64,000 bases of DNA from Prochlorococcus marinus str. MIT 9314 (GTDB lineage: Bacteria; Cyanobacteriota; Cyanobacteriia; PCC-6307; Cyanobiaceae): the NCBI RefSeq assembly GCF_000760035.1, contig NZ_JNAO01000002.1:47111-111110 (forward strand), in the 5' to 3' direction. A program made the translations under genes and the position numbers. Below are positions 50,909 through 59,192 of this stretch, in pieces; the stretch's first letter is position 1, and each line of letters opens with the position of its first letter. The notes below the pieces were generated by a model that was given only the letters and a program-made list of their open reading frames with translations, made no database searches and was not told the DNA's origin.

Positions 50909-51382
50909 TTAAAATTTGACCTCATTTTTATAAAGTAAGTAATTCTTGAATTTATTAATTAAATATTTCTCTTCCAAGGCAATCTTAAATTTAATTATTA
51001 AAGCTAAAATTATTGTCAAAAATAAATAATAAATCGATAATTTTATTATAAAAACTCCAATGGAAATTAATATTAAAGAATAGTACATAGGATGACGCGT
51101 AAATCGATAAATACCTGTAGTAACTAAATTACTTTTGTTTATAGGTCTTGGGAAAGGGGATAAATTTCTACCTAAGTCTTTTATTGAAACTAACATCATT
51201 ATGAAAGCGATTATGATAATTAAAATACCCAGGGAATAAGAAAAAGGACTTACTTGGATTATTTGTTTTTGTGCAAGAAAATCAAATTGAAAAAAATAAA
51301 GACTAATAATAAAGAACTGTAAAAAAACAAGTATTAGATCATAAGCAGCTTTAAAAAAATATTTTAATTGAAATTTAGACAT
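50909..51382 (-). CDS. Membrane methyltransferase, isoprenylcysteine/phospholipid methyltransferase-like
   Basis: A 157-residue membrane protein with about four hydrophobic segments. The motif LVTTGIYRFTRHPMYYSLIL (near 86-105) is the SAM-binding signature shared by ICMT-, PEMT- and NnrU-like enzymes. The methyl acceptor is unknown; a lipid, a prenylated compound or a quinone is possible. It lies between recC and recB with gaps of 3 and 12 bases and is therefore almost certainly co-transcribed with them, although no link with DNA repair is known to me. Confidence 0.78.
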   Translation of the reverse strand: MSKFQLKYFFKAAYDLILVFLQFFIISLYFFQFDFLAQKQIIQVSPFSYSLGILIIIIAFIMMLVSIKDLGRNLSPFPRPINKSNLVTTGIYRFTRHPMYYSLILISIGVFIIKLSIYYLFLTIILALIIKFKIALEEKYLINKFKNYLLYKNEVKF

Positions 51383-51385
51383 TTT

Positions 51386-54300
51386 TTATTTCTTTAATGC
51401 TTTAATTAGAGGACCATATAATCTGTATGATAATTGATCAAAATTATTATTTCCAAGAAAGAAATCTGGTTCTTTTTCATTACCAAAACACAATTTCATT
51501 TCGATATTATCTCTTTCTCCTTTAGAAAAATTTTTATTACCAATCCATTTATCTGTAAAAGCTTTTTTTTCATTTTTTGATTTTATTTTTGCTTCTACAT
51601 ATTTATAAGCACTTTCTGGAGGAAGAGGTAAACATTTTTCAGAACAATTTTTAAAAATATTTATGTAATCCTCCAAAATTAAATTTGATTCAGTTGCTCC
51701 GGGTGATTGAATAATTTGCGATTTATAATCATTTTCTGTTCTAAAAATTACTTTAGTCCTTTTTATATTCTTCTTTAAAGAAGAAATAAAGATTAATTTT
51801 ATCCAAGCCTCAGTCAAACGACTAAAACTTAACTTCGCGTTAATTAATTCAATTACGGTGTCATCTGCGATTAAATATTCTTCTTTATTCGCATTTAACT
51901 TAACATAGATTTTATTAATCTTATTATGTTGACGCAAACTTGCAGATAGACTGCCTAATAAGTCTTTGATTTCTTTTTCTTTTGTAAAAATACTATTTTT
52001 GGGCATAATAATGCCATTTTCAGCCAATTGATCATTAATATTTAATTCATTTAAATCATCAATAATATTATGATTATCAATCTCTACTTGCTGTATTATT
52101 TTTGTAATTAGTTGCGACTTTTGCAGATTGCTTACACACTCCTCGTCTGGATGATGAATAAATATTTCCTTGGGAGAAATATTGTTTTTATTAAGCCAAT
52201 ATTTTTGCGGAGTCTTGAACCAATAAATCAATTCTGATAATTTATAATTTTTAATATCAGATTTTTTTTCATTCCAATTTATATCTTCTATTAAAGAATA
52301 ATTACACTTAACAATCTTAGATTTATCAAGATCAATTATTTCATTTTTATTTAAATAAGAATCTTTAATTATTAATTCTCTTTGGCTTTGGTTTAAGAAA
52401 CTATCAAAAAAAGAAATTAACTCTTTTATAGGAAAAGAAACATCTAATTTTTTATTGTCTTTATCATTTTTTACCCAAGTAACTATAAATTTATCTCTGC
52501 AGGCAATTAACAATTCCAGAAATGCATATTTCTCTCTTTCAAAAACAGATGGATCACCCAAATGATATTTGTTTTTTAATAAATTAACGTTTTCACTCTT
52601 TGGTAGTTTTGGATAATTAACACTATTCATGTCTATTAGAAAGATAACCTTATGTGGAATATGCCTTGAATTCTCAATATCACTTACAAGGATCTTGTTA
52701 ACTCGTGACTTGCTTTGATATTTAACTTTATTTATGCAAGAAATTAATATTTCTCTAAAAACTTTTAACAAGATAAGATCATCAGGTATTAAAGGTATTG
52801 CGTAATTATCAAAAATTCTATTTATTTCACTTATTTCTAAATTGAAATTTGCATTGGAATCAGCAATACTTTTTAATATAAACTTTATCTTTTCAACCCA
52901 ATTCGAGTAAGAAAAAGATCCCCTCAGCAAATTAATATATTTTTTTAAATGAATTAATATTTTAACCCATTTATTTAAATCCAAACTTATATTTTTATAG
53001 CTAAATGGTTTTAAATTAAAAGTACTTAAATTTACTTCTTTGTCATAAATTAAGCCTAAAGTAATTCTATTTATACACCAATCTAGAGTATTTTTCTCTT
53101 CGCCTAATCTTTCTTTATCATCTAATCCCCAATGAAACCCCACTTGGGTAAGTAAGAAAATAATTTCATCCTTCTCAGTAATATTAAAATCAAAAATGTT
53201 CTGAGTTACTTTTTTCGAAAGAATATTATCTATTTTTTCAAGTGTAATTTTTTCACTTGCTATTTCAGTGATGTTAATTAGAAATTCATAAATACCTGAG
53301 GAGTCATGATTATCCTCATCAATAAATAAATAAGGTATCTTTTCACCATTAATTAACTCATTATTAAAGATGTACCTTAGATAAGGTTTAATTAAATTAG
53401 TTTGTGGAGATAAAATAGCAATATCACTATATTTAATATTCTCGCAAGAATTTATAATTTCTATAATTTTATTTCTTAAATATTCAAATTGGCTATTCTG
53501 ATTAAAATGCTCACAAAGTAATATCGAATCATCCCTTTCACTTACTATAAAATCAACGCTATTATTATCAATTAGTCTTTTTTGTATTTGATTAAGAAGA
53601 GGAATATCTTTCTTATTATGAAAATTAGTTGTTGGATCGAGATAAATAAGATTATTTTTTAAATTTATACCTTCTTTATAAATATTTTCATCAATTAATT
53701 TCTGAAAGTTTGCTCCAAATTTTCCAAATATTTCCTCTAAATTTGTATTATTTGAATTCACTTTACTTTCATTATCATCAAATTCCAACTGACCTTCAAG
53801 ACAATTTATTCTATTCCATAAATTTTCTCCAGGAGATAATAAATACAAATTTACCTTAATAAATTTTGAAAGTTCTGAATAAAAATTGATATGTAGTTTA
53901 GATAAGTTATTATCTGAAAAAATATAAATTTGATTTGGTACTTGAAAATGAACGTTTTTAATTTTTCTTAAATTCTTTATTACTTCAATCATGTATAAAC
54001 ATGATGGCTTTTCAGATATCTTTTCCTCTAGTAGTTTATATAAAATAGGTTGCCAAAATTGATCTGAGTTTAAATCTTTAAATAGATTAGATGAATTAAT
54101 TTCATATCTATTCCATTGAGCAATCATTTCAGGCCTAAAAATCAAATAATCAATAAAATTATTCGTGATCTTTTTTGAAAGATTATATATGTCTCCATCA
54201 ATTGTCTTTTTATTATCCATATATTTATTAATCCAATTTCTAAGCGGAAATGATTCTTTATAGCTATTTAATTCTTCCAAGGAATCAATAATACCCCATT

Positions 54301-54568
54301 TAATTGACTCAAAATTCCATGCGTTCATATCAATTGCAGGGAAAAAATTTGTCAATAAAGATTCGGTATACGTTGATATTGTCTTTAATTCATAAAGAGC
54401 ACTTATTTTGTTTTTGATAGTTATTTGTTCACGTAACCAATTCCCCAAAAAGTAATTGGGGACTACTATTTCTAATTTCTCATTTATAGGCGGAGGACAT
54501 ATTTTTAATTCCTCTGCTAACAGCTCACTAATTACTTCAATTTTATTTGACTTATAAAGATTGAGCAA
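51386..54568 (-). CDS. recC: Exodeoxyribonuclease V gamma chain (RecC)
   Basis: A 1060-residue RecC, the inactive-helicase subunit that splits DNA strands and recognises Chi. It is recognised from its order with recB and recD and from the family start (EVISELLAEELK, then VVPNYFLGNWLREQI where canonical proteins have VQSPGMAQWL-type sequence). KVIFLIDMNSVNYPKLPKSE near residue 645 is the degenerate helicase motif region. Chi-binding residues cannot be assessed by eye. The gene is strongly A+T rich. It is 17 bases downstream of ycf54. Confidence 0.87.
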   Translation of the reverse strand: MLNLYKSNKIEVISELLAEELKICPPPINEKLEIVVPNYFLGNWLREQITIKNKISALYELKTISTYTESLLTNFFPAIDMNAWNFESIKWGIIDSLEELNSYKESFPLRNWINKYMDNKKTIDGDIYNLSKKITNNFIDYLIFRPEMIAQWNRYEINSSNLFKDLNSDQFWQPILYKLLEEKISEKPSCLYMIEVIKNLRKIKNVHFQVPNQIYIFSDNNLSKLHINFYSELSKFIKVNLYLLSPGENLWNRINCLEGQLEFDDNESKVNSNNTNLEEIFGKFGANFQKLIDENIYKEGINLKNNLIYLDPTTNFHNKKDIPLLNQIQKRLIDNNSVDFIVSERDDSILLCEHFNQNSQFEYLRNKIIEIINSCENIKYSDIAILSPQTNLIKPYLRYIFNNELINGEKIPYLFIDEDNHDSSGIYEFLINITEIASEKITLEKIDNILSKKVTQNIFDFNITEKDEIIFLLTQVGFHWGLDDKERLGEEKNTLDWCINRITLGLIYDKEVNLSTFNLKPFSYKNISLDLNKWVKILIHLKKYINLLRGSFSYSNWVEKIKFILKSIADSNANFNLEISEINRIFDNYAIPLIPDDLILLKVFREILISCINKVKYQSKSRVNKILVSDIENSRHIPHKVIFLIDMNSVNYPKLPKSENVNLLKNKYHLGDPSVFEREKYAFLELLIACRDKFIVTWVKNDKDNKKLDVSFPIKELISFFDSFLNQSQRELIIKDSYLNKNEIIDLDKSKIVKCNYSLIEDINWNEKKSDIKNYKLSELIYWFKTPQKYWLNKNNISPKEIFIHHPDEECVSNLQKSQLITKIIQQVEIDNHNIIDDLNELNINDQLAENGIIMPKNSIFTKEKEIKDLLGSLSASLRQHNKINKIYVKLNANKEEYLIADDTVIELINAKLSFSRLTEAWIKLIFISSLKKNIKRTKVIFRTENDYKSQIIQSPGATESNLILEDYINIFKNCSEKCLPLPPESAYKYVEAKIKSKNEKKAFTDKWIGNKNFSKGERDNIEMKLCFGNEKEPDFFLGNNNFDQLSYRLYGPLIKALKK

Positions 54569-54585
54569 TTTACTAAATGGTTATA

Positions 54586-54903
54586 TTACTCAACTTTAAA
54601 TGGATCAATTATTTCTGCATTAGGACATTCGAATTCCCCAACAGCAACAAACTCTAAACGCAGTTTTAAGAAAGTTATAAATTTTTTATCCGTCGATAAA
54701 ATAGCTGCTGGAGGTGTTGGAATCTTTGCTTTTAGATCAACAAATTGGGCGGTTTGCAAAAATGATGGATTTTTTAGAAGCCAAAAATCTATTTCTTTAT
54801 TATTTTCTTTATAGTTCCTCATCCTCTCTTTCAAAATCTCCTCAATTGGTTCTTCAATAGTTAAAAACTTTTCACTTGCCGCAACGAAAAAGTATGTTTT
54901 CAT
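54586..54903 (-). CDS. ycf54: Ycf54-type protein of the Mg-protoporphyrin ester cyclase complex
   Basis: A 105-residue protein matching the Ycf54 family: MKTYFFVAASEKFL at the start, EPIEEILKER, EIDFWLLKNPSFLQTA and the later STDKKFITFLKLRLEFV followed by GEFECP. Ycf54 is needed for stable assembly of the oxidative cyclase that forms ring E of chlorophyll in cyanobacteria and plants. It is cytosolic or membrane-associated with no transmembrane helix. It lies eight bases after pdxJ and just ahead of recC. Confidence 0.82.
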   Translation of the reverse strand: MKTYFFVAASEKFLTIEEPIEEILKERMRNYKENNKEIDFWLLKNPSFLQTAQFVDLKAKIPTPPAAILSTDKKFITFLKLRLEFVAVGEFECPNAEIIDPFKVE

Positions 54904-54911
54904 TTTGAAAT

Positions 54912-55628
54912 TTAATTTGATGTGATAAGGGACTTCATTTCACGTACAGACTTTTCTAATCCTATCGCTAAAGCCCTTGCAACAATACTATGACCTATGT
55001 TTAACTCGTTCATATTGTTAATTGCTGCAATTTCTTTAACATTATTATAGTTTAGGCCATGACCAGCATTAACAACTAATCCAAGGTCATTTGCTAAATG
55101 TGTGGACTCTATAATCCTTTGAAGCTCTTTGTACTTTTCAGATCCCGATAGTTCAGCATATTTTCCAGTATGTAATTCTATAAAATCAAACCCTATTTCT
55201 TTGGAATAATTTATCTGTTCACTAAGAGGATCAATAAATGCACTTACTTCTATATTTGAATCCTTTAATTTCCCTACAGCCTTTTTAAGGTATTGCACAT
55301 TACTTTTTAAATCCAACCCGCCTTCAGTAGTAACTTCCTCCCTTTTCTCAGGTACAAGCGTTACATAATCGGGCAGAATTTTTTTGGCAATTTCTAACAT
55401 TTCTTCTGTAGCAGCCATCTCTAAATTGAGTTTTGTTTTTATTGTCTCTTTCAGAAGGAATACGTCCCTATCTTGTATATGTCTTCTATCTTCTCTTAGA
55501 TGGACTGTTATGGAATCTGCCCCTCCTAATTCGGCTAAAAAAGCAAATTGCACAGGGTCTGGCTCGACAGTTTTCCTTGCTTGCCTTACATTTGCAATAT
55601 GATCAATGTTTACTCCTAAAGTAGCCAT
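54912..55628 (-). CDS. pdxJ: Pyridoxine 5'-phosphate synthase
   Basis: PdxJ condenses deoxyxylulose phosphate with aminoacetone phosphate to form vitamin B6 phosphate. Taking the ATG at 55626-55628 (MATLGVNIDHIANVRQ), the protein is 238 residues, the normal length. The open frame extends 46 codons further upstream, but that part is unlike the family. Visible motifs are NVRQARKTVEPDP near 13-25, ADSITVHLREDRRHI near 40-54, ELHTGKYAEL and the phosphate loop VVNAGHGLNY. Confidence 0.93.
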   Translation of the reverse strand: MATLGVNIDHIANVRQARKTVEPDPVQFAFLAELGGADSITVHLREDRRHIQDRDVFLLKETIKTKLNLEMAATEEMLEIAKKILPDYVTLVPEKREEVTTEGGLDLKSNVQYLKKAVGKLKDSNIEVSAFIDPLSEQINYSKEIGFDFIELHTGKYAELSGSEKYKELQRIIESTHLANDLGLVVNAGHGLNYNNVKEIAAINNMNELNIGHSIVARALAIGLEKSVREMKSLITSN

Positions 55629-55728
55629 AATTTTTAAAATCTTAGTTTCTAGACAATCTAGTAACCGCCCAATAATAGCTAATAAAAAAAGGCAAAGACT
55701 TAAATTATTAATATATAGTAAATAGAAC

Positions 55729-56403
55729 TTGAAGAAGAATTCCTTAAATATTTGGCACAAAATCAACCCTCTATTGGGATTTATTGCAATTTTCGTTACT
55801 CAGGACGTTGTTTTGAGATTCTTTTTTAGAAAAAAGAAAATATTAAAAAATAGTTTTTCGATTCCCATAAATTCCTCTGTCATTTTGGCTCCAACCCACA
55901 GATCAAGATGGGACGGCTTGATACTCACAATGGCAATGGGTAGAAGAGTAACAAAAAAGGATTGCAGATTTATGGTTACTAAATCCGAAATGAGAGGAAT
56001 ACAAGGTTGGTTTTTAAAAAGACTTGGATGTTTTTCAATAAATCAATTATCGCCATCTCTCTCAGCCTTAAGATATGCTATTGATCTTATAGAAAAAGGC
56101 GAACAACTGGTTGTTTTCCCCGAAGGAAAGATTAATAGATATGGAAAAAAATTAGTTCTCAAAGAAGGACTATATAGATTAGCTAGATTAGCTACCAAAA
56201 AAACAAACTCTATTACTATTATTCCAATTGGAATTGCTTACAGTAAAATACCTCCGAACTTTAGGGGCGAATTTTGTTTATCCTTTGGAAAACCAATACC
56301 AATTAATGATTACTCAGACTTTACGATCAAGGACTTTAATAAATTTCTAAATGAAAAAATGACTGAAGAGGAAGAAAAAGCATTAAAAAATGTAGGTAGA
56401 TGA
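55729..56403 (+). CDS. 1-acyl-glycerol-3-phosphate acyltransferase-like (PlsC family)
   Basis: A 224-residue acyltransferase with the HX4D active site HRSRWD (His57, Asp62) and the acceptor-binding VFPEGKINRYGK near residues 128-139. One hydrophobic stretch near residues 14-32 may anchor it to the membrane. It most likely acylates lysophosphatidate in glycerolipid synthesis, though other lyso-lipids are possible. The start is taken as TTG at 55729, since the conserved segment begins soon afterwards and no ATG fits. It is divergent from pdxJ. Confidence 0.8.
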   Translation: MKKNSLNIWHKINPLLGFIAIFVTQDVVLRFFFRKKKILKNSFSIPINSSVILAPTHRSRWDGLILTMAMGRRVTKKDCRFMVTKSEMRGIQGWFLKRLGCFSINQLSPSLSALRYAIDLIEKGEQLVVFPEGKINRYGKKLVLKEGLYRLARLATKKTNSITIIPIGIAYSKIPPNFRGEFCLSFGKPIPINDYSDFTIKDFNKFLNEKMTEEEEKALKNVGR

Positions 56404-56446
56404 ATCTGCTATAAGTTACTATGAAATTTAATAATTGCAAAAGAAA

Positions 56447-56962
56447 ATGAAATTCTTAAAGTTAATCCCAATTTTATTTATATTTTTTGGAAATGTTCCT
56501 TACAAAAATGAAGTTCATGCAGAAATAAAGAATCCAGAAGACTTCAGAGTCCTCTCAAATGAGAGTAAGAAGCTTTCCATCTCAAACGTTGTATATTTTA
56601 TAAAAGAAGGTGATAAATATATTAAAAGCGGGGATTTTGAAAAAGCTAAGGAATTTTATGTAGACGCTAGAAAATTAGCAAAGCAACTTGCCTCTTTTTA
56701 TTCTGATCTAAATTCATCGTTCAAAGGAATTGATGCCAGAATACCAAATGAAATGCAAAGAAAAGGTAAGCAAACATTACAAATTTTGGCGGAATCAAAT
56801 GAGAGATTAGCCTCTTTGTACATAAAAACTGAAAAGCCAGAGGTTGCAGTACCCATACTTGTTGAAACAATTAGAATAATGTCACCAAATAGCCCTGAAG
56901 GTAAAGAAGCTTATGAAAGATTGATCCAACTAGGATTTGTTGAGACAAAATATAAAGGTTAA
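56447..56962 (+). CDS. Secreted TPR-like helical protein, unknown
   Basis: From the ATG at 56447 the protein has 171 residues; a TTG 12 bases upstream is in frame but less likely. A signal peptide (KLIPILFIFFGNVP) is followed by one clear tetratricopeptide-like repeat (KEGDKYIKSGDFEKAKEFYV, about 54-73) and a second helical pair near residues 118-150. The mature protein probably resides in the periplasm or thylakoid lumen and binds another protein. No enzyme motif is seen. bolA follows after 12 bases. Confidence 0.7.
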   Translation: MKFLKLIPILFIFFGNVPYKNEVHAEIKNPEDFRVLSNESKKLSISNVVYFIKEGDKYIKSGDFEKAKEFYVDARKLAKQLASFYSDLNSSFKGIDARIPNEMQRKGKQTLQILAESNERLASLYIKTEKPEVAVPILVETIRIMSPNSPEGKEAYERLIQLGFVETKYKG

Positions 56963-56974
56963 TTAAAATTTACT

Positions 56975-57205
56975 ATGATTACTAAAGAGGAAGTTATTAA
57001 ATTAATCTCTAAAAAAATCCCAAGTTCCCAAGTTTTTGTTGAAAACCTCAAGGGAAATGATCATTTGCAAGTAACTGTAATTGCATCTGCTTTCGATGGA
57101 TTATCATTAGTTAAACAACACCAGTTAGTATATTCTGCTTTGAAGGAAGAATTAGCTTCAGAGGCTATCCATGCACTGGCATTAAAAACAGAAACTCCAA
57201 ATTAA
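56975..57205 (+). CDS. bolA: BolA family protein
   Basis: A 76-residue BolA/YrbA-like protein. The class II KH-like fold is visible, with DHLQVTVIASAFDGLSLVKQ and the helix HQLVYSALKEEL. The conserved C-terminal His is in EAIHALALKTETP. BolA proteins pair with CGFS monothiol glutaredoxins in iron-sulfur trafficking. Here the partner gene begins three bases later, which makes the functional pairing very likely. Confidence 0.9.
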   Translation: MITKEEVIKLISKKIPSSQVFVENLKGNDHLQVTVIASAFDGLSLVKQHQLVYSALKEELASEAIHALALKTETPN

Positions 57206-57208
57206 ATT

Positions 57209-57532
57209 ATGGACAACCTAACAAAAGATAAAATACAAAAACTGATTAAATCTAATCCAGTTATGGTTTTCATGAAAGGGACAAAATTAATGCCTCAATG
57301 CGGGTTTTCCAACAATGTAGTTCAAATACTAAATTCTTTAGGGGTAGAATTTGGTACTTTTGATGTTTTAAGTGATTTCGCTATAAGAGAAGGTATCAAA
57401 GAATATTCAGATTGGCCAACAATTCCACAAGTTTACTTAAAAGGAGAATTTCTTGGTGGATCAGACATTCTTATTGAAATGTACAACTCTGGATCTCTTA
57501 AAGAAAAAATAGAAATTGAATTAGCGTCTTAA
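57209..57532 (+). CDS. grxD: CGFS monothiol glutaredoxin
   Basis: A 107-residue Grx4/GrxD-type protein carrying the active-site Cys31 in [25 protein letters not shown] (near 73-91) contains the cis-Pro loop and the GG-D glutathione-binding residues. Such glutaredoxins bind a bridging [2Fe-2S] cluster as homodimers or with BolA, and deliver clusters in the cytosol. It follows bolA with a three-base gap. Confidence 0.95.
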   Translation: MDNLTKDKIQKLIKSNPVMVFMKGTKLMPQCGFSNNVVQILNSLGVEFGTFDVLSDFAIREGIKEYSDWPTIPQVYLKGEFLGGSDILIEMYNSGSLKEKIEIELAS

Positions 57533-57580
57533 GACAATTAGTGAGTATAAATACTGTATTGGTTAATAAATATTAATATT

Positions 57581-57850
57581 TTAAATTCTTTTTTTATCAA
57601 AAAAGCCTTTGTTTCCATCACCTTCTGGATCAATAAAACTTGAAGGATCTAAAATCCATCTTTCAATTAATCTTTCTAATTTCTCTTGATCCTTTTGCTC
57701 TAAACTATTGCAATTCCTCAATGCTTGGAGATAACCATCACTATATAATTTAAGATCAGATGGCGAATGAAAACGAGTAACTAAGTCCTGGCAACTATCG
57801 CAAATTGACTGAAAGTGACGAATTGCTCTGGGGTTTTCAAATGATGTCAT
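57581..57850 (-). CDS. Small conserved cyanobacterial protein (DUF6761-like), unknown
   Basis: An 89-residue soluble protein, mostly helical. ENPRAIRHFQSICDSCQDLV near the N-terminus contains a CxxC pair, and the middle DLKLYSDGYLQALRNC and LERLIERWILDPSSFIDPEG form further helices. I associate it with a small protein family restricted to cyanobacteria; the name is from memory and tentative. The function is unknown. It is convergent with grxD and divergent from the response regulator. Confidence 0.65.
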   Translation of the reverse strand: MTSFENPRAIRHFQSICDSCQDLVTRFHSPSDLKLYSDGYLQALRNCNSLEQKDQEKLERLIERWILDPSSFIDPEGDGNKGFFDKKRI

Positions 57851-57936
57851 AATTCGATAAATTCTGATTTTTATTTTGCATTTGTTATACCTTATTAAGA
57901 ACGATCAAAAATTGCCCGGCCAAACAGTAATTAAGA

Positions 57937-58674
57937 ATGCAATCAACTGAGCAAATCTTAGCTTCAACTCCTGGCAGTTCACAATTGCCTACGAGCTCTC
58001 AGACCCCCTCTAGAGTTCTAGTTGTTGAACCTCACCCCACACTTAGAACAGTGCTTGTGCAAAGGCTTCGCCAAGATGGCCATTTAGCTGCAGCTGTAGG
58101 TACAGCTGCAGAAGCTATTGACTTATGCAGAGAACAATCACCTGACTTATTAGTTAGCGCAGAAATTCTCGAGCAGAATACTGCAATGAGACTAGCTCAA
58201 CAACTAGGGTCTTCAGTTATAGTTTTAACGGCAAGAGCAGGTGTTGAAGCTTTAGTAAATCTTTTAGATGAAGGGGCAGATGATGTTCTCAGAAAACCTT
58301 TTGGACTTGAAGAGCTTGCTGCACGATGTAGAACACTCCTTAAAAGGGGAAGGATAGGATTACAAGAAAAAGTTGAGGTTGGACCTTTAGAAGTTCACCT
58401 TCTTTTAAGACAAGTTACCCTAAGCGAGAAGCCTGTAGAATTAAGCCCTAGGGAGTTTGCACTGCTTTGCGCTCTATTGATGCCCCCTGGAATGGTAAGA
58501 AGTCGTCAAAAGCTCTTAAGGATGGCTTGGCCGCCCTTCAGTGGTGGCCCTAGGTCTGTAGATACTCAGGTATTAACTTTGCGGAGAAAATTAGAACAGG
58601 CTGGATTGGGAGAAGGTGGGGGAATAACCACTGTAAGACAACAAGGTTATAGATTTAGTATTGATAATATTTAA
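57937..58674 (+). CDS. OmpR-family response regulator with degenerate receiver domain
   Basis: A 245-residue regulator: a Ser/Thr/Pro-rich head (1-25), a receiver domain (about 26-138) and a winged-helix DNA-binding domain (about 148-243, with PREFALLCALL and RSVDTQVLTLRRKL). The receiver lacks key phosphorylation residues. The acidic pair is EP (31-32) instead of DD/ED, and the phospho-acceptor position in PDLLVSAEIL is Ala75 instead of Asp. The switch Thr98 and Lys120 are kept. It is likely phosphorylation-independent, as discussed for NblR-type regulators in cyanobacteria, but I do not claim orthology. Its G+C content is visibly higher than its neighbours. Confidence 0.88.
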   Translation: MQSTEQILASTPGSSQLPTSSQTPSRVLVVEPHPTLRTVLVQRLRQDGHLAAAVGTAAEAIDLCREQSPDLLVSAEILEQNTAMRLAQQLGSSVIVLTARAGVEALVNLLDEGADDVLRKPFGLEELAARCRTLLKRGRIGLQEKVEVGPLEVHLLLRQVTLSEKPVELSPREFALLCALLMPPGMVRSRQKLLRMAWPPFSGGPRSVDTQVLTLRRKLEQAGLGEGGGITTVRQQGYRFSIDNI

Positions 58675-59177
58675 TTTAGAAAAGCAAAAAGTTCACAAAT
58701 AATCATTAAAGCTGATAGTAATGTCAGTAATTTATATGTCCAAAGTGGTGATATGTAAGATATTTCATTAATATCAATCCCAGTTTTACTCGAGACGATT
58801 AATAAAAATTTTTCAAATTTTTCCACTCTTTGTGGGACAAGAAAATTATCACCTTGAAAAGTATTAAAATAATAAACTTTACTACCCTGACTGGTTGGCA
58901 AAGATTTGATTAATTTAATATCTTTCCAAGAAATCTCCCAATTTTTTTTTCCTAGTAATTTAGAAATAAAGCTACTTTTAAATGAAATTTTATTACTGCA
59001 AGTTTCTAAATAATCACTGGTGATATTGATTATCAAATAAAGTCCTAGGGCAAAAATTATAATAGAGGGGATTTTTAATTTTTCGATTGAAATAAATGGT
59101 AAAGGAATTGTGAGCGCTAAATAAAGAGAAATTAAAGAGCATTTCACAAAAAAAAGAGTTTTAAATTTTTCTATCAT
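58671..59177 (-). CDS. Membrane protein, unknown
   Basis: A 168-residue protein with two N-terminal hydrophobic helices (about 10-50) and one near the C-terminus (TYKLLTLLSALMIICELFAFL). The middle part reads GKKNWEISWKDIKLIKSLPT and resembles the cytoplasmic beta-domain of PH-like or YcxB-like membrane proteins, but I cannot name a family. Its 3' end overlaps the response regulator by four bases. It lies 15 bases downstream of crtH on the same strand. Confidence 0.6.
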   Translation of the reverse strand: MIEKFKTLFFVKCSLISLYLALTIPLPFISIEKLKIPSIIIFALGLYLIINITSDYLETCSNKISFKSSFISKLLGKKNWEISWKDIKLIKSLPTSQGSKVYYFNTFQGDNFLVPQRVEKFEKFLLIVSSKTGIDINEISYISPLWTYKLLTLLSALMIICELFAFLN

Positions 59178-59192
59178 TTCAGAAGGGTCCTT

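Noticed and set aside
54912..55766. Long N-terminal extension of pdxJ (46 extra codons)
   Set aside because: The extension is hydrophobic and unlike PdxJ; the family start MATLGVNIDH fits the ATG at 55628 exactly.
57937..58674. Assigning the response regulator as NblR, RpaA or RpaB
   Set aside because: RpaA and RpaB keep the phospho-acceptor Asp. NblR is possible, but cannot be settled without a tree.
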